The notes under the pieces: generated by a model | The model's database searches: none | What the model was told of the DNA's origin: nothing | Seen by the model: the letters and a program-made list of their open reading frames with translations, nothing else | Position numbers and translations under genes: made by a program | Shown: in pieces, positions 33,944 through 42,296 of the stretch | Layout of the letters: each line of letters starts with the position of its first letter | How positions within the stretch are numbered: position 1 is the first letter of the stretch | Source of the DNA: Elainella sp. Prado103 | GTDB taxonomy: Bacteria > Cyanobacteriota > Cyanobacteriia > Elainellales > Elainellaceae | Direction of reading: 5' to 3' | NCBI GenBank assembly: GCA_025454395.1 | Contig: JALOOM010000050.1 | Span: forward strand, 1-59,770 | Length of the DNA: 59,770 nt

Positions 33944-35854
33944 ATGGATCGATTCAATCTCAGTGCTATTCAGCAATTTTGGACGATCGCTAAATCCTAC
34001 TGGTTTGGTGATCAGAAATGGTCAGCCAGAGGTCTGTTGTTAGGCGTAGTCCTGTTTCTGCTAGCCTATACGGGCTTATCCGTGGTGCTCAACAATAAAC
34101 GGGGTGTACTGATCTCGGCTCTTTCGTCTCAGGATGAGCCCCGGTTTTGGCAAACAGTCTTGATTTTCCTGGCAGTGTTGGTGATTTATGCCCCCCTCCT
34201 CGCAGGGTATACCTATTTGCGCGATCGACTCAGCCTGCAATGGCGACGCTGGTTAACCGATCGATTTGTGAATCACTATTTCCAGAACCGGGCTTACTAT
34301 AATCTGCACATCGTTGAAACCGAAATCGATAATCCAGATCAACGAATTGCCGAAGATGTACGTAGCTTTACCCAAGAATCGCTCACCTTTTTGCTGGTAT
34401 TGGTTGAATCAGTACTGTCAGTCATTGCCTTTAGTAGTGTACTTTGGGGAATTTCTCAACCCCTCGTCTTTTTCCTGGTGCTCTACGCTTTGGTTGGCAC
34501 GCTGGTTACTACTGTCGTATTTGGCAAACCATTAGTCAGACTCAACTTTGAACAACTCAAACGGGAAGCCAACTTACGCTTTAGTTTGGTGCGAGTGCGG
34601 GAAAATGCTGAGGCGATCGCCTTTTATCGCGGAGAAGAGCGTGAATCTCAACAAGTTAAGGAACGTTTTTTGGATGTATTTGAAAATGTTAAGCATTTGC
34701 TAGTCTGGGAACTAAATCTAAATATCCTCACTAATACCTATGAGTTTATTCCCTTTATCTTACCTGCTCTGGTAGTGGCTCCTGCGATTTTTGCAGGTGA
34801 GATGGAGGTAGGAAAAGTTTCTGAAGCTCAGGGAGCGTTCATCCGGGTCTTTTTCTCGCTTAATATTGTAGTGGCTCGCTTCCAGGCGTTGACAACCTTT
34901 GGGGCAGGGATTAATCGTCTCTACACCTTTGCCCAGTTTCTGGAACAAACTGCCTTTGAATCTCAAGCTAAAACTGCATCTCAGATTGAACCAGAGTCTC
35001 AGGTTGAACCAGAATCTGAACTAAAATCTGAACTAAAATCTGAACCAGAATCTATATCTAAACTAGATTCTCAGACTACATCTCAGATTACATCTCAGAC
35101 TACATCCCAAAACTCCTCCTGGATTACCTCTCAGACTGTGCCGCAGAATTCAATTCAGGCAAACTCAAACCAGTCCAAGATTGAGACGGTTGTGGCGGAT
35201 CGGTTAGCAGTTGAGCAGTTGAACTTACAAACGCCTAATTATCAACGAACCCTAGTAGAAAATTTATCGATCGAACTGCTCCCTGGGCAAGGGTTATTGG
35301 TGATGGGGCCGAGCGGTTGTGGTAAGAGTTCGCTATTGCGAGCAATCGCCGGACTTTGGAAAGCAGGTAACGGTAAGATTTTTCGCCCAGAAGCAGACCA
35401 GATGCTATTTCTGCCCCAACGTCCTTACATGGTGTTGGGTAGCTTGCGCGATCAACTGCTTTATCCCAATTCTCATTTAGAAGTTGACGATCAACATTTG
35501 CAGCAAGTGTTAGAGCAGGTGAATTTGGCAGGGTTGGAGGAACGCTTTGGTGGCTTTGCAGCGGAACAGGATTGGGCTGATGTTCTGTCGCTAGGAGAAC
35601 AGCAGCGTTTAAGCTTTGCTCGTCTGCTCCTGAATCAACCTCCCTATGCGATTCTGGATGAAGCCACCAGCGCTTTAGATCTCGAAAATGAAGCAGGACT
35701 CTATCGGCAGCTTCAAGCGATCGGTACGACCTTTTTGAGTGTGGGGCATCGATCGACCTTAGCCGATTACCATCAGAGGTTGTTGAAACTGTCGCAAGAC
35801 AAAACCTGGGAACTGCGATCTACTGTACCTGGAGTCGAAGCGATGGAGCATTGA
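33944..35854 (+). CDS. SbmA/YddA-like ABC transporter (fused permease and ATPase)
   Basis: The 636-residue half-transporter has a membrane domain with about six helices (ABC_membrane_2 type; GDQKWSARGLLLGVVLFLLA at the start and WRRWLTDRFVNHYFQNRAYY in the first cytosolic part), then an ATPase domain with Walker A GPSGCGKSS, signature LSLGEQQR, Walker B YAILDEATSALD and a switch HRST. The family includes vitamin B12 or peptide transporters and cyanobacterial relatives of unknown substrate. Between the domains is a 70-residue low-complexity linker with Ser/Gln/Glu repeats (ESELKSELKSEPES and TSQITSQTTSQ), caused by 15-bp-type degenerate DNA repeats. It would work as a homodimer. Confidence 0.86.
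   Translation: MDRFNLSAIQQFWTIAKSYWFGDQKWSARGLLLGVVLFLLAYTGLSVVLNNKRGVLISALSSQDEPRFWQTVLIFLAVLVIYAPLLAGYTYLRDRLSLQWRRWLTDRFVNHYFQNRAYYNLHIVETEIDNPDQRIAEDVRSFTQESLTFLLVLVESVLSVIAFSSVLWGISQPLVFFLVLYALVGTLVTTVVFGKPLVRLNFEQLKREANLRFSLVRVRENAEAIAFYRGEERESQQVKERFLDVFENVKHLLVWELNLNILTNTYEFIPFILPALVVAPAIFAGEMEVGKVSEAQGAFIRVFFSLNIVVARFQALTTFGAGINRLYTFAQFLEQTAFESQAKTASQIEPESQVEPESELKSELKSEPESISKLDSQTTSQITSQTTSQNSSWITSQTVPQNSIQANSNQSKIETVVADRLAVEQLNLQTPNYQRTLVENLSIELLPGQGLLVMGPSGCGKSSLLRAIAGLWKAGNGKIFRPEADQMLFLPQRPYMVLGSLRDQLLYPNSHLEVDDQHLQQVLEQVNLAGLEERFGGFAAEQDWADVLSLGEQQRLSFARLLLNQPPYAILDEATSALDLENEAGLYRQLQAIGTTFLSVGHRSTLADYHQRLLKLSQDKTWELRSTVPGVEAMEH
34972..35120. repeat. Degenerate in-frame repeats in the ABC transporter linker
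   Basis: Words such as CAGAGTCTCAGGTTGAAC, CTGAACTAAAAT and CTCAGACTACATCTCAG repeat with 12-15-bp spacing. They encode the Glu/Ser/Lys/Gln/Thr-rich linker of the preceding transporter. Confidence 0.6.
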
Positions 35855-35912
35855 ACAATCTCATCGTTGCTCCGATCTCGCTTTAATTGATTCACCCATC
35901 TATCATTCAGCA

Positions 35913-36230
35913 TCATGGATGATTGGATCGTTCTGCCGCAATCATCGTAGCTACCGATTCAGGCAACTCAATCAAATCTGAGTTCTCTGCATTCCCTTTG
36001 ATCGGTGAAATAAAAGTGTAACTTGGATCGCATACGCCGGTATCCCAAACTTGTAGGATCCATTTATCGGGAAAACCCTCTACACCGATCTCCACAACAT
36101 ACCAGCGATCATCTACTGAACGGGCATTCAAAACCGTAAACCATTCCCGATCGTCGAGTGATAGGTTGAGATCGGTCATCAGGAAATCAAAGGCAATTTG
36201 TTCGGCAGCAACGATGGTAGTTGAACTCAT
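35913..36230 (-). CDS. Small hypothetical protein, downstream partner of a CHAT-type N-domain gene
   Basis: The 105-residue soluble protein begins MSSTTIVAAEQIAFDFLMTD and contains WYVVEIGVEGFPDKWILQVW. It looks like a compact alpha/beta protein, possibly a conserved cyanobacterial one, but I do not recognise the family. It follows the next gene upstream by six bases on the same strand, so the two are probably translated from one message. Confidence 0.6.
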   Translation of the reverse strand: MSSTTIVAAEQIAFDFLMTDLNLSLDDREWFTVLNARSVDDRWYVVEIGVEGFPDKWILQVWDTGVCDPSYTFISPIKGNAENSDLIELPESVATMIAAERSNHP

Positions 36231-36236
36231 TGATTT

Positions 36237-36506
36237 CTATGCTTCTACTTGAGGTTGGTCAGGTGTTGGATAGAGCCCAAGCTGTTTGGCTAACTCCCGG
36301 GCCACATGGATCAAAAACTGGGCAGCCTCAGGATTGTCATGATGGGCAAAGTAAGCAGCAACCTGGCTCATGGTTTGGATTAAGCCCGCATCGATTAAGT
36401 CAAGGTGATGATCTAAAATATCTGGTTCTGAGCCATTGGGGCACCGTAGCAGTTGGTTAATCAGATCCATGTAAAGCGATTCACGGGTTTGAGTAGCTTC
36501 TGTCAT
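36237..36506 (-). CDS. Stand-alone small protein resembling the N-terminus of cyanobacterial TPR/CHAT proteins
   Basis: The 89-residue helical protein has YMDLINQLLRCPNGSEPDIL, DAGLIQTMSQVAAYFAHHDN and AAQFLIHVARELAKQLGL. This pattern (INxLLxCP, then a two-helix segment and FLxxLAxxL) is what commonly precedes TPR and CHAT domains in cyanobacterial proteins. Here the domain stands alone and no TPR or protease follows; the downstream gene is unrelated. It may be a remnant or a small regulator that mimics the domain. Confidence 0.6.
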   Translation of the reverse strand: MTEATQTRESLYMDLINQLLRCPNGSEPDILDHHLDLIDAGLIQTMSQVAAYFAHHDNPEAAQFLIHVARELAKQLGLYPTPDQPQVEA

Positions 36507-36789
36507 AGGGCAGGGGGGATGGCTGAAAGAATAACCTTCAGGACAATCGGCCGATCATCGATTGATGAGCGTTCAGATTGGCTGATGGCAAGATAGAACC
36601 ACAAATGAATTGGGCAAACCGTATCGAACAACACGCCTCATGGGTGTCAGTCCTGATTCGCTTCTCATCAATGCGGATCAAGGCTGACAGATTGCCGTGT
36701 TGTCAACATCAAAAAGTTTCGTTAACTTTCTATCTGATATTCATCAAATTGCAACAAAATCTATTAGTTTGACCATTGCAATCATTTTT

Positions 36790-37731
36790 TTAGTTTTTGA
36801 AAGCGAGGGCAGTGGCATATAAAGTTTGTTCGGGATGAGCTTCTGTGTACAGTTGATCGATCGTCAGTAAGGCTTGCAGATAGCTGCGATCCCCTTCATC
36901 CTCCAGGTTGAAATTGGCATATAGCGGCGGTAAGGCGGCAAAGTAGATCGCTCCTCCTGTATGCAGGATTTCTGCATGGGGAAATATTGCCCGCATAGCC
37001 GGGAGGATATTTTCTGCATCAACGGCTTCGGATGGATCCTTGGCGATAATTTTGGCGCGATTGGGACGCTGGCACTCCGATGCAATGAAGCGAGGAGTTT
37101 CGGGAGAGGAGGCAGGATGGATAAAATATTTGCGAGGCATCTTGGCGCGGATCTGGTTGGCAAATTGGAGGCATTGATCAGAAAACTGAATGTAGTTGGG
37201 CCCAACATAATCATCCATCATCAAAAGCCCACCGGGTTTCAACACCGATCGACTCCACCGCAGCGCTGCAAAAGTGTCAGGCATGTGATGGAGAGAATTA
37301 TTCCAATGCACCAGATCAAACCTGTCATTGAGATCTGTTCTGCAAAAAACATCAGTTTGGTGAAATTCGATCCGATCGGATAATGAGCGGCGCTTAGCCT
37401 CAGCATTGGCTTGGGCGATCCGTTCAGCAGATAGCTCAAAGCAGATCATTCGATCAACCAAGCCCCATTGGATCAGGTGCATTTCTTTCACCCCAATTCC
37501 ACAACCGACTGAAATGCCCAATTTCAGGGTGCGGTTTACCTGCTGTTTGGCTTTCTGACAAAGCCCCTGGCTGACTCCAGGCAATTCTTGCCCACAAACC
37601 AGCCGATTGAGATGCTGAATCACAGGTCTGCATGTCCACCAGTTCCAAGTTCGCTGCGGCTGCAACACTCGCTGTGACCAATATGCCCCAATCTGCTTCT
37701 GTGCTTCTGGATTAAATACTTTAGCGGTCAT
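36790..37731 (-). CDS. Class I SAM-dependent methyltransferase
   Basis: The 313-residue protein has the SAM motif LGISVGCGIGVKEMHL (motif I, an unusual SVGCGIG form), ICFELSAERI (acidic loop) and VLKPGGLLMMDDYVGPN (motif post-III). Residues around DLVHWNNSLHHMPD fit motif II. It begins MTAKVFNPEAQKQIGAYWSQ. The substrate is unknown; many cyanobacterial proteins of this kind methylate sugars or secondary metabolites. The ATG at 37731 is used; an upstream frame from 37764 is less likely. It lies alone on the strand, upstream of ispE on the same strand. Confidence 0.82.
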   Translation of the reverse strand: MTAKVFNPEAQKQIGAYWSQRVLQPQRTWNWWTCRPVIQHLNRLVCGQELPGVSQGLCQKAKQQVNRTLKLGISVGCGIGVKEMHLIQWGLVDRMICFELSAERIAQANAEAKRRSLSDRIEFHQTDVFCRTDLNDRFDLVHWNNSLHHMPDTFAALRWSRSVLKPGGLLMMDDYVGPNYIQFSDQCLQFANQIRAKMPRKYFIHPASSPETPRFIASECQRPNRAKIIAKDPSEAVDAENILPAMRAIFPHAEILHTGGAIYFAALPPLYANFNLEDEGDRSYLQALLTIDQLYTEAHPEQTLYATALAFKN

Positions 37732-37831
37732 CTTGATCCAGTTCCAGTGAATAAAAATTGCCAATTTGGATCATTGGATCAAATTGGATTTCAGCTATTT
37801 TATCCAAGGAATCTCAATCGATCGACTCACC

Positions 37832-37869
37832 AGAAATCATGATGGGTTGAAGAAATAGTGATGGGTTAA
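37832..37869. repeat. 19-bp imperfect duplication around the ispE stop codon
   Basis: AGAAATCATGATGGGTTGA (37832-37850) and AGAAATAGTGATGGGTTAA (37851-37869) are adjacent. The second contains the stop codon of ispE (minus strand, 37868-37866). Confidence 0.75.
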
Positions 37870-38813
37870 GGCTGCAAAAGCTGGATACCATTGGCAATCA
37901 AGCGAGTACTCCAAATTCCCAGATCGGGATCGGGCAGGGCTGCTTGCAGTTGATGACGCAGGTGTTCAGCTTGATCCGCTGATTCGGTCAGGGCAAACAC
38001 CGTGGAGCCCGAACCGGACATCATTACGCCCAGGGGATTAAACTGGGCCAGGGTTTGGCGCAACTGCTCAATTTGAGGATGGGCCGGCAACACCACCTTT
38101 TCCAGATCGTTATAAAGACACTGACCAATTTTGCCCCCATCCCGCTGACTAATCGCAGACACCATGGCACCCGAGTGGACACGCTGCCGCCGATCGAGTA
38201 ACCCCGAGCGATCAGAAACATAGGAATCCTGAAATTGCGATCGATAGGTTTTGTAAGCCCAAGGCGTAGAGATTTCCAGGCTACGGTGCTTGGCTAACAC
38301 GGCATAAAGGTAATCGACACTGGGCAAGGGATCGAGCAATTCACCCCGACCCGTCGCTAAAGCAGTTCCTCCGCCCACACAAAACGGGATATCTGAGCCG
38401 AGTTGAGCGGCCAAATCCCGGAGTTCCAATTGGGTCAGCCCTAGTTTCCACATTAGATCAAGCCCCACTAACACGGCAGCCGCATCGGCCGAACCACCAG
38501 CCAGACCTGCCCCCATGGGAATTCGTTTGTGAATCGTAATATCCACCCCACCCAGCTTACGGTAGACGGACGGGAACTGTGCGGCCATCAAGGCAGCCGC
38601 TTTGTAGGCAAGATTGCTGTTATCAGTGGGAATTTGAGGGTTATCACAATGTACGCGAATGTAATCCGTCCCATTCGATCGCAAATCGATTTGATCCGCC
38701 AGATCAATACTTTGCAGCACCATGGCCAACTCGTGATACCCATCCGGTCGATCGCCGATAATTTCCAGATACAGGTTGATTTTGGCAGGAGCAATCAGCG
38801 AATAGGCTTGCAT
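37866..38813 (-). CDS. ispE: 4-diphosphocytidyl-2-C-methyl-D-erythritol kinase
   Basis: The 315-residue GHMP kinase phosphorylates CDP-ME in the MEP pathway, which supplies carotenoids and the chlorophyll side chain. The substrate-binding start is SLIAPAKINLYLEIIGDRPD with the invariant lysine. The ATP loop is PMGAGLAGGSADAAAVL, the catalytic aspartate lies in GSDIPFCVGGG, and the C-terminal motif is GVMMSGSGSTVFAL. The start at 38813 matches the family (MxxYSLIAPAKINLYL). The frame continues upstream to an ATG at 38858 that overlaps the rsmA stop (TAATG), which would allow coupling and a 15-residue extension; this is less likely but cannot be ruled out. Confidence 0.95.
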   Translation of the reverse strand: MQAYSLIAPAKINLYLEIIGDRPDGYHELAMVLQSIDLADQIDLRSNGTDYIRVHCDNPQIPTDNSNLAYKAAALMAAQFPSVYRKLGGVDITIHKRIPMGAGLAGGSADAAAVLVGLDLMWKLGLTQLELRDLAAQLGSDIPFCVGGGTALATGRGELLDPLPSVDYLYAVLAKHRSLEISTPWAYKTYRSQFQDSYVSDRSGLLDRRQRVHSGAMVSAISQRDGGKIGQCLYNDLEKVVLPAHPQIEQLRQTLAQFNPLGVMMSGSGSTVFALTESADQAEHLRHQLQAALPDPDLGIWSTRLIANGIQLLQP

Positions 38814-38857
38814 GGAGTCAGAATTACCAGAACCGGCTTCAGGAAGAACAGTCCCCA

Positions 38858-39670
38858 TTATCCCGCAAGGGCGTTACTTAGGGCGATCCAATCTGTCACA
38901 CTCAGATCTTCTGCTCGAACTTGGGGATTCAAGTTGAGGCTGATCAACAGGTCAGAAAGCTGATCGCGATCGACCACACTCTGTAAATTATTACGCAGCA
39001 TTTTTCGGCGGGTCGCAAACCCTAATCGCACCAACTGATCCAATTGACGGGGTTGACTGGCGGCTGGTTCAATCGATCGAGGCTGGAGGCGAACTACCGC
39101 AGAGTCTACCTGCGGTGGGGGTTGAAAGGCTTTTGCAGGCACATCACAAATCCATTCACAGGTGGCTAAATATTGCACTCGCACTGAGAGAGCTCCAAAT
39201 GCTTTCGTCCCCGATCGGGCACAGAGACGCTCTGCCACTTCCTTTTGTAGCAATAGCACTATATTCTCAAATGGAGATGGGCTAGGGCTGGAGATCGTAC
39301 CTAGTAGCTTTTCTAAAATTGGCCCAGTAATGTTATAGGGAATATTAGCGACTACTTTATTAAGATGCTGAAAATCAGGAAAATCAGCCAGTTTGGCAGC
39401 TATATCCATCTCCAGGAAATCTCCCTCCAACAGCAAAAAATTAGGCACATTATCGAGTTGTTTATGAAGGAGCATACAAAGATCTCGATCGATTTCTACT
39501 GCCACTACCGCCTGGGACTGGGCCAACAGTTGCTTGGTAAGAATGCCTGTTCCTGGGCCAATTTCCAAGACCCGATCGGTTGCGGTCAGTGTGGCTGCAT
39601 TGACAATTTGGGCTAATGCAGTTTCACTACGTAGCCAATGTTGTCCAAAGCGTTTGCGGGCTTGAGGCAT
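38858..39670 (-). CDS. rsmA: 16S rRNA (adenine(1518)-N6/adenine(1519)-N6)-dimethyltransferase
   Basis: The 270-residue enzyme (KsgA) dimethylates two adjacent adenines near the 3' end of 16S rRNA late in 30S assembly. The SAM site is RVLEIGPGTGILTKQLL, the catalytic N-I-P-Y motif is VVANIPYNITGPILEKLL, and RRKMLRNNLQSV is the family's C-terminal signature. The ATG at 39670 (MPQARKRFGQHWL) matches the family start; the upstream frame to 39748 is not family sequence. Its stop is shared with the upstream start codon option of ispE, so the two form a tight pair. Confidence 0.95.
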   Translation of the reverse strand: MPQARKRFGQHWLRSETALAQIVNAATLTATDRVLEIGPGTGILTKQLLAQSQAVVAVEIDRDLCMLLHKQLDNVPNFLLLEGDFLEMDIAAKLADFPDFQHLNKVVANIPYNITGPILEKLLGTISSPSPSPFENIVLLLQKEVAERLCARSGTKAFGALSVRVQYLATCEWICDVPAKAFQPPPQVDSAVVRLQPRSIEPAASQPRQLDQLVRLGFATRRKMLRNNLQSVVDRDQLSDLLISLNLNPQVRAEDLSVTDWIALSNALAG

Positions 39671-39925
39671 GGTTGTAGAGGGGGAATGGAGGCAGGGAGC
39701 GAGCCAGAGGATGGGGGAGGTAAGAAGCCGTTTTTGACTATATAGCAAAATGATTCATAATCCCAATTCCCCAATCCCAACTCCCTCATCCTAATTCCTC
39801 AATCAAGACAACAGGCTAACCGGCTCGATCGCAAGTCCGCTGTTACAAATCTGGTAACTTGAGGTGATTGAATGAGAAGCCATGACAGAGTAGAGCCATC
39901 AGACTTTTGTGAGGAGAAAGGAGCA

Positions 39926-40735
39926 ATGATCTGCAGGACTCAGCGCACTGAAAAACATGGCATCATGCCCAAATCCCAACCCTGGGGTCGATCGCGACGG
40001 GGGCTTCAGGCTTGGATCGTCACGGGTTGCTTGGCGGCGATGCCTGTGCTGGCGGCCATTACCAGTTTATCGATCGCGACCCCCGCTTTAGCCCAACAGG
40101 AACAACTGATGAGAACATTGACCGTCCGAGGTGAAGGAAAAGCCAGCGTTGCCACGACACTGACTGAAGTGCGGCTAGGCGTAGAAGTGCAGGGAAAAAC
40201 GGCGGTAGAGGTACAGCAGGAGGCTGCCGATCGATCGAACCGGGTGGTGGAATTTCTGCGCTCACAAAACGTCGATAAGCTGCAAACCACCGGAATTTAC
40301 TTGAATCCCCAATACGACTATGCCAATAACCGCCAGCAGATCATTGGCTATGGGGCTACCAATACCGTGAGTTTCCGCATTCCGACCGATCGGGCTGGTG
40401 ATATTCTTGATCGGGCAGTGCAACAAGGAGCCACCCGGATTGAGGGAGTTAGCTTTGTCGCCGATGATGCCGCCCTAGAAGCTGCTCGACAGCAAGCGAT
40501 CCGGCAGGCGATCCAAAATGCCCAAGCTCAATCGACCGTCGTTTTGGAATCTTTGGGCTTGAGCCAACAAGAAATTGTCAGCATTCAAGTCGATGGAGCC
40601 GCTCCCCCTCCCCCCATTTTTGCCCGGGCGGCCTATGCTGATCGCACTGAAGCCATGGCGGCGACTCCTCCTTCCCCGGTCATTGGGGGAGAACAGGAAG
40701 TTCAGGCCTCGGTGACACTCCAAATCCGCTACTAG
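39926..40735 (+). CDS. Exported SIMPL domain (DUF541) protein
   Basis: The 269-residue protein has a signal peptide of about 62 residues in total ending ATPALAQQ, then a SIMPL domain (RTLTVRGEGKASVATTLTEV and VRLGVEVQG). The characteristic TTGIYLNPQYDYANNRQQII and VQASVTLQIRY are also present. DUF541 proteins are periplasmic or exported and form oligomers; their role is unclear (oxidative stress in some bacteria). I chose the ATG at 39926, which has GAGGAG nine bases upstream; ATG codons at 39872 and 39965 are alternatives. Confidence 0.82.
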   Translation: MICRTQRTEKHGIMPKSQPWGRSRRGLQAWIVTGCLAAMPVLAAITSLSIATPALAQQEQLMRTLTVRGEGKASVATTLTEVRLGVEVQGKTAVEVQQEAADRSNRVVEFLRSQNVDKLQTTGIYLNPQYDYANNRQQIIGYGATNTVSFRIPTDRAGDILDRAVQQGATRIEGVSFVADDAALEAARQQAIRQAIQNAQAQSTVVLESLGLSQQEIVSIQVDGAAPPPPIFARAAYADRTEAMAATPPSPVIGGEQEVQASVTLQIRY

Positions 40736-40793
40736 GAAGGATTATATTAGGCGTAATTAGGCATCACTTGTCGTTCGTTTTGCTGCATTTACC

Positions 40794-42281
40794 ATGACTT
40801 CCCCCACCCTGCCGATCCTGCAAAACTACATCAATGGTCAGTGGAGCTATGCTGCCGCAACTGAGCTGCTTGATGTGATCAATCCGGCTACGGCTGAGCC
40901 CTTGGCAAAGGTGCCGCTTTCTCCAGCCGAGACGATCGATCAAGCGGCCCAAGCGGCCCAAACAGCTTTCAAAAGTTGGCGCAAAACTCCGGCTCCGCAG
41001 CGGGTGCAATATCTGTTTCGGTTGAAAAACCTGATGGAGGTAGCATTTGAGGATTTAGCACAGACCATCACTTTGGAATGTGGCAAAACTCTGGATGAGG
41101 CGCGGGGGGAAATGCGACGGGCGATCGAGAATGTTGAAATTGCCTGTGGGATTCCCATGATGATGCAGGGCACCAACTTAGAAGATATTGCGACGGGAAT
41201 CGATGAGTTAATGATTCGGCAACCTTTGGGTGTGGCCGCAGTGATCGCTCCGTTCAACTTTCCGGGTATGATTCCTTTCTGGTTTATGCCCTATGCGATC
41301 GCCTGTGGCAACACCTACCTGGTCAAACCTTCTGAACGGGTGCCCCTGACGATGATCAAAGTGTTTGAACTGATCGATCAACTCAATTTGCCACCAGGGG
41401 TACTGAACCTGGTACAGGGGGGGCGAGAAGCTGTCGATGCCATTTTGGATCATCCGGTGATTCGAGCGATCAGTTTTGTCGGATCAACGCCAGTGGCTCG
41501 CTACATTTACAATCGGGCTGCCGCCAATGGTAAGCGGGTGCAGTGTCAGGGCGGTGCCAAAAATCCGGTGATTATTCTGCCGGATGCCGATCTGGAAATG
41601 ACAACACGGATCACGGCGGACAGTGCTTTTGGTTGTGCTGGACAACGTTGTTTAGCCGCTTCGATCGCCATTACAGTGGGAGAGGCTCGCGATACCTACA
41701 CGGAATCGATCGCTCAAACCGCAGCCTCGCGAGTGGTCGGGTATGGGCTGGAGCCGGGTGTGCAGATGGGGCCAGTGATTACCAAAGCAAGCCGCCAACG
41801 GATCGAAGCCCTAATTCAAGCTGGGGTCGATCAGGGAGCTACAGCCTTAGTGGATGGTCGATCGCCCCAGATCCCCGGCTATGAGCAGGGTCATTTTGTC
41901 CGCCCCACTATTTTGCAAAACGTCGATCCTGCCAGTGAAATTGCCAAGACCGAAATTTTCGGCCCAGTGCTAAGCCTGATCCATTTAGATACGATCGATC
42001 AGGCGATCGAGCTGATCAACAGCGGGCAATATGGCAATATGGCTTGCTTGTTTACTGAAAGTGGAGCAGCGGCGCGTCAGTTTCGCTATGAGGCAGAAGC
42101 GGGCAATATTGGCATCAACATCGGGGTAGCAGCTCCGATGGCATTTTTTCCATTTAGCGGTTGGAAGGAGAGCTTTTTTGGCGATCTGCATGGACAGGGT
42201 CAACATGCAGTTGAATTTTTCACCCAAACCAAAGTGGTGGTGGAACGCTGGAGCCCTAAATCCTGGTCGCGGCAGTTTTAG
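40794..42281 (+). CDS. mmsA: CoA-acylating methylmalonate-semialdehyde dehydrogenase
   Basis: The 495-residue aldehyde dehydrogenase converts methylmalonate or malonate semialdehyde to propionyl- or acetyl-CoA in valine, myo-inositol or beta-alanine breakdown. The catalytic cysteine is in [10 protein letters not shown]. The general-base glutamate of ordinary ALDHs is replaced in [11 protein letters not shown], as in MmsA. The C-terminal tail [20 protein letters not shown] and VVVERW is diagnostic of MmsA. No valine- or inositol-degradation partners are adjacent, so the pathway in this organism is unclear. No good ribosome site precedes the ATG. Confidence 0.9.
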   Translation: MTSPTLPILQNYINGQWSYAAATELLDVINPATAEPLAKVPLSPAETIDQAAQAAQTAFKSWRKTPAPQRVQYLFRLKNLMEVAFEDLAQTITLECGKTLDEARGEMRRAIENVEIACGIPMMMQGTNLEDIATGIDELMIRQPLGVAAVIAPFNFPGMIPFWFMPYAIACGNTYLVKPSERVPLTMIKVFELIDQLNLPPGVLNLVQGGREAVDAILDHPVIRAISFVGSTPVARYIYNRAAANGKRVQCQGGAKNPVIILPDADLEMTTRITADSAFGCAGQRCLAASIAITVGEARDTYTESIAQTAASRVVGYGLEPGVQMGPVITKASRQRIEALIQAGVDQGATALVDGRSPQIPGYEQGHFVRPTILQNVDPASEIAKTEIFGPVLSLIHLDTIDQAIELINSGQYGNMACLFTESGAAARQFRYEAEAGNIGINIGVAAPMAFFPFSGWKESFFGDLHGQGQHAVEFFTQTKVVVERWSPKSWSRQF

Positions 42282-42296
42282 AGCCCTCATCCTCAC

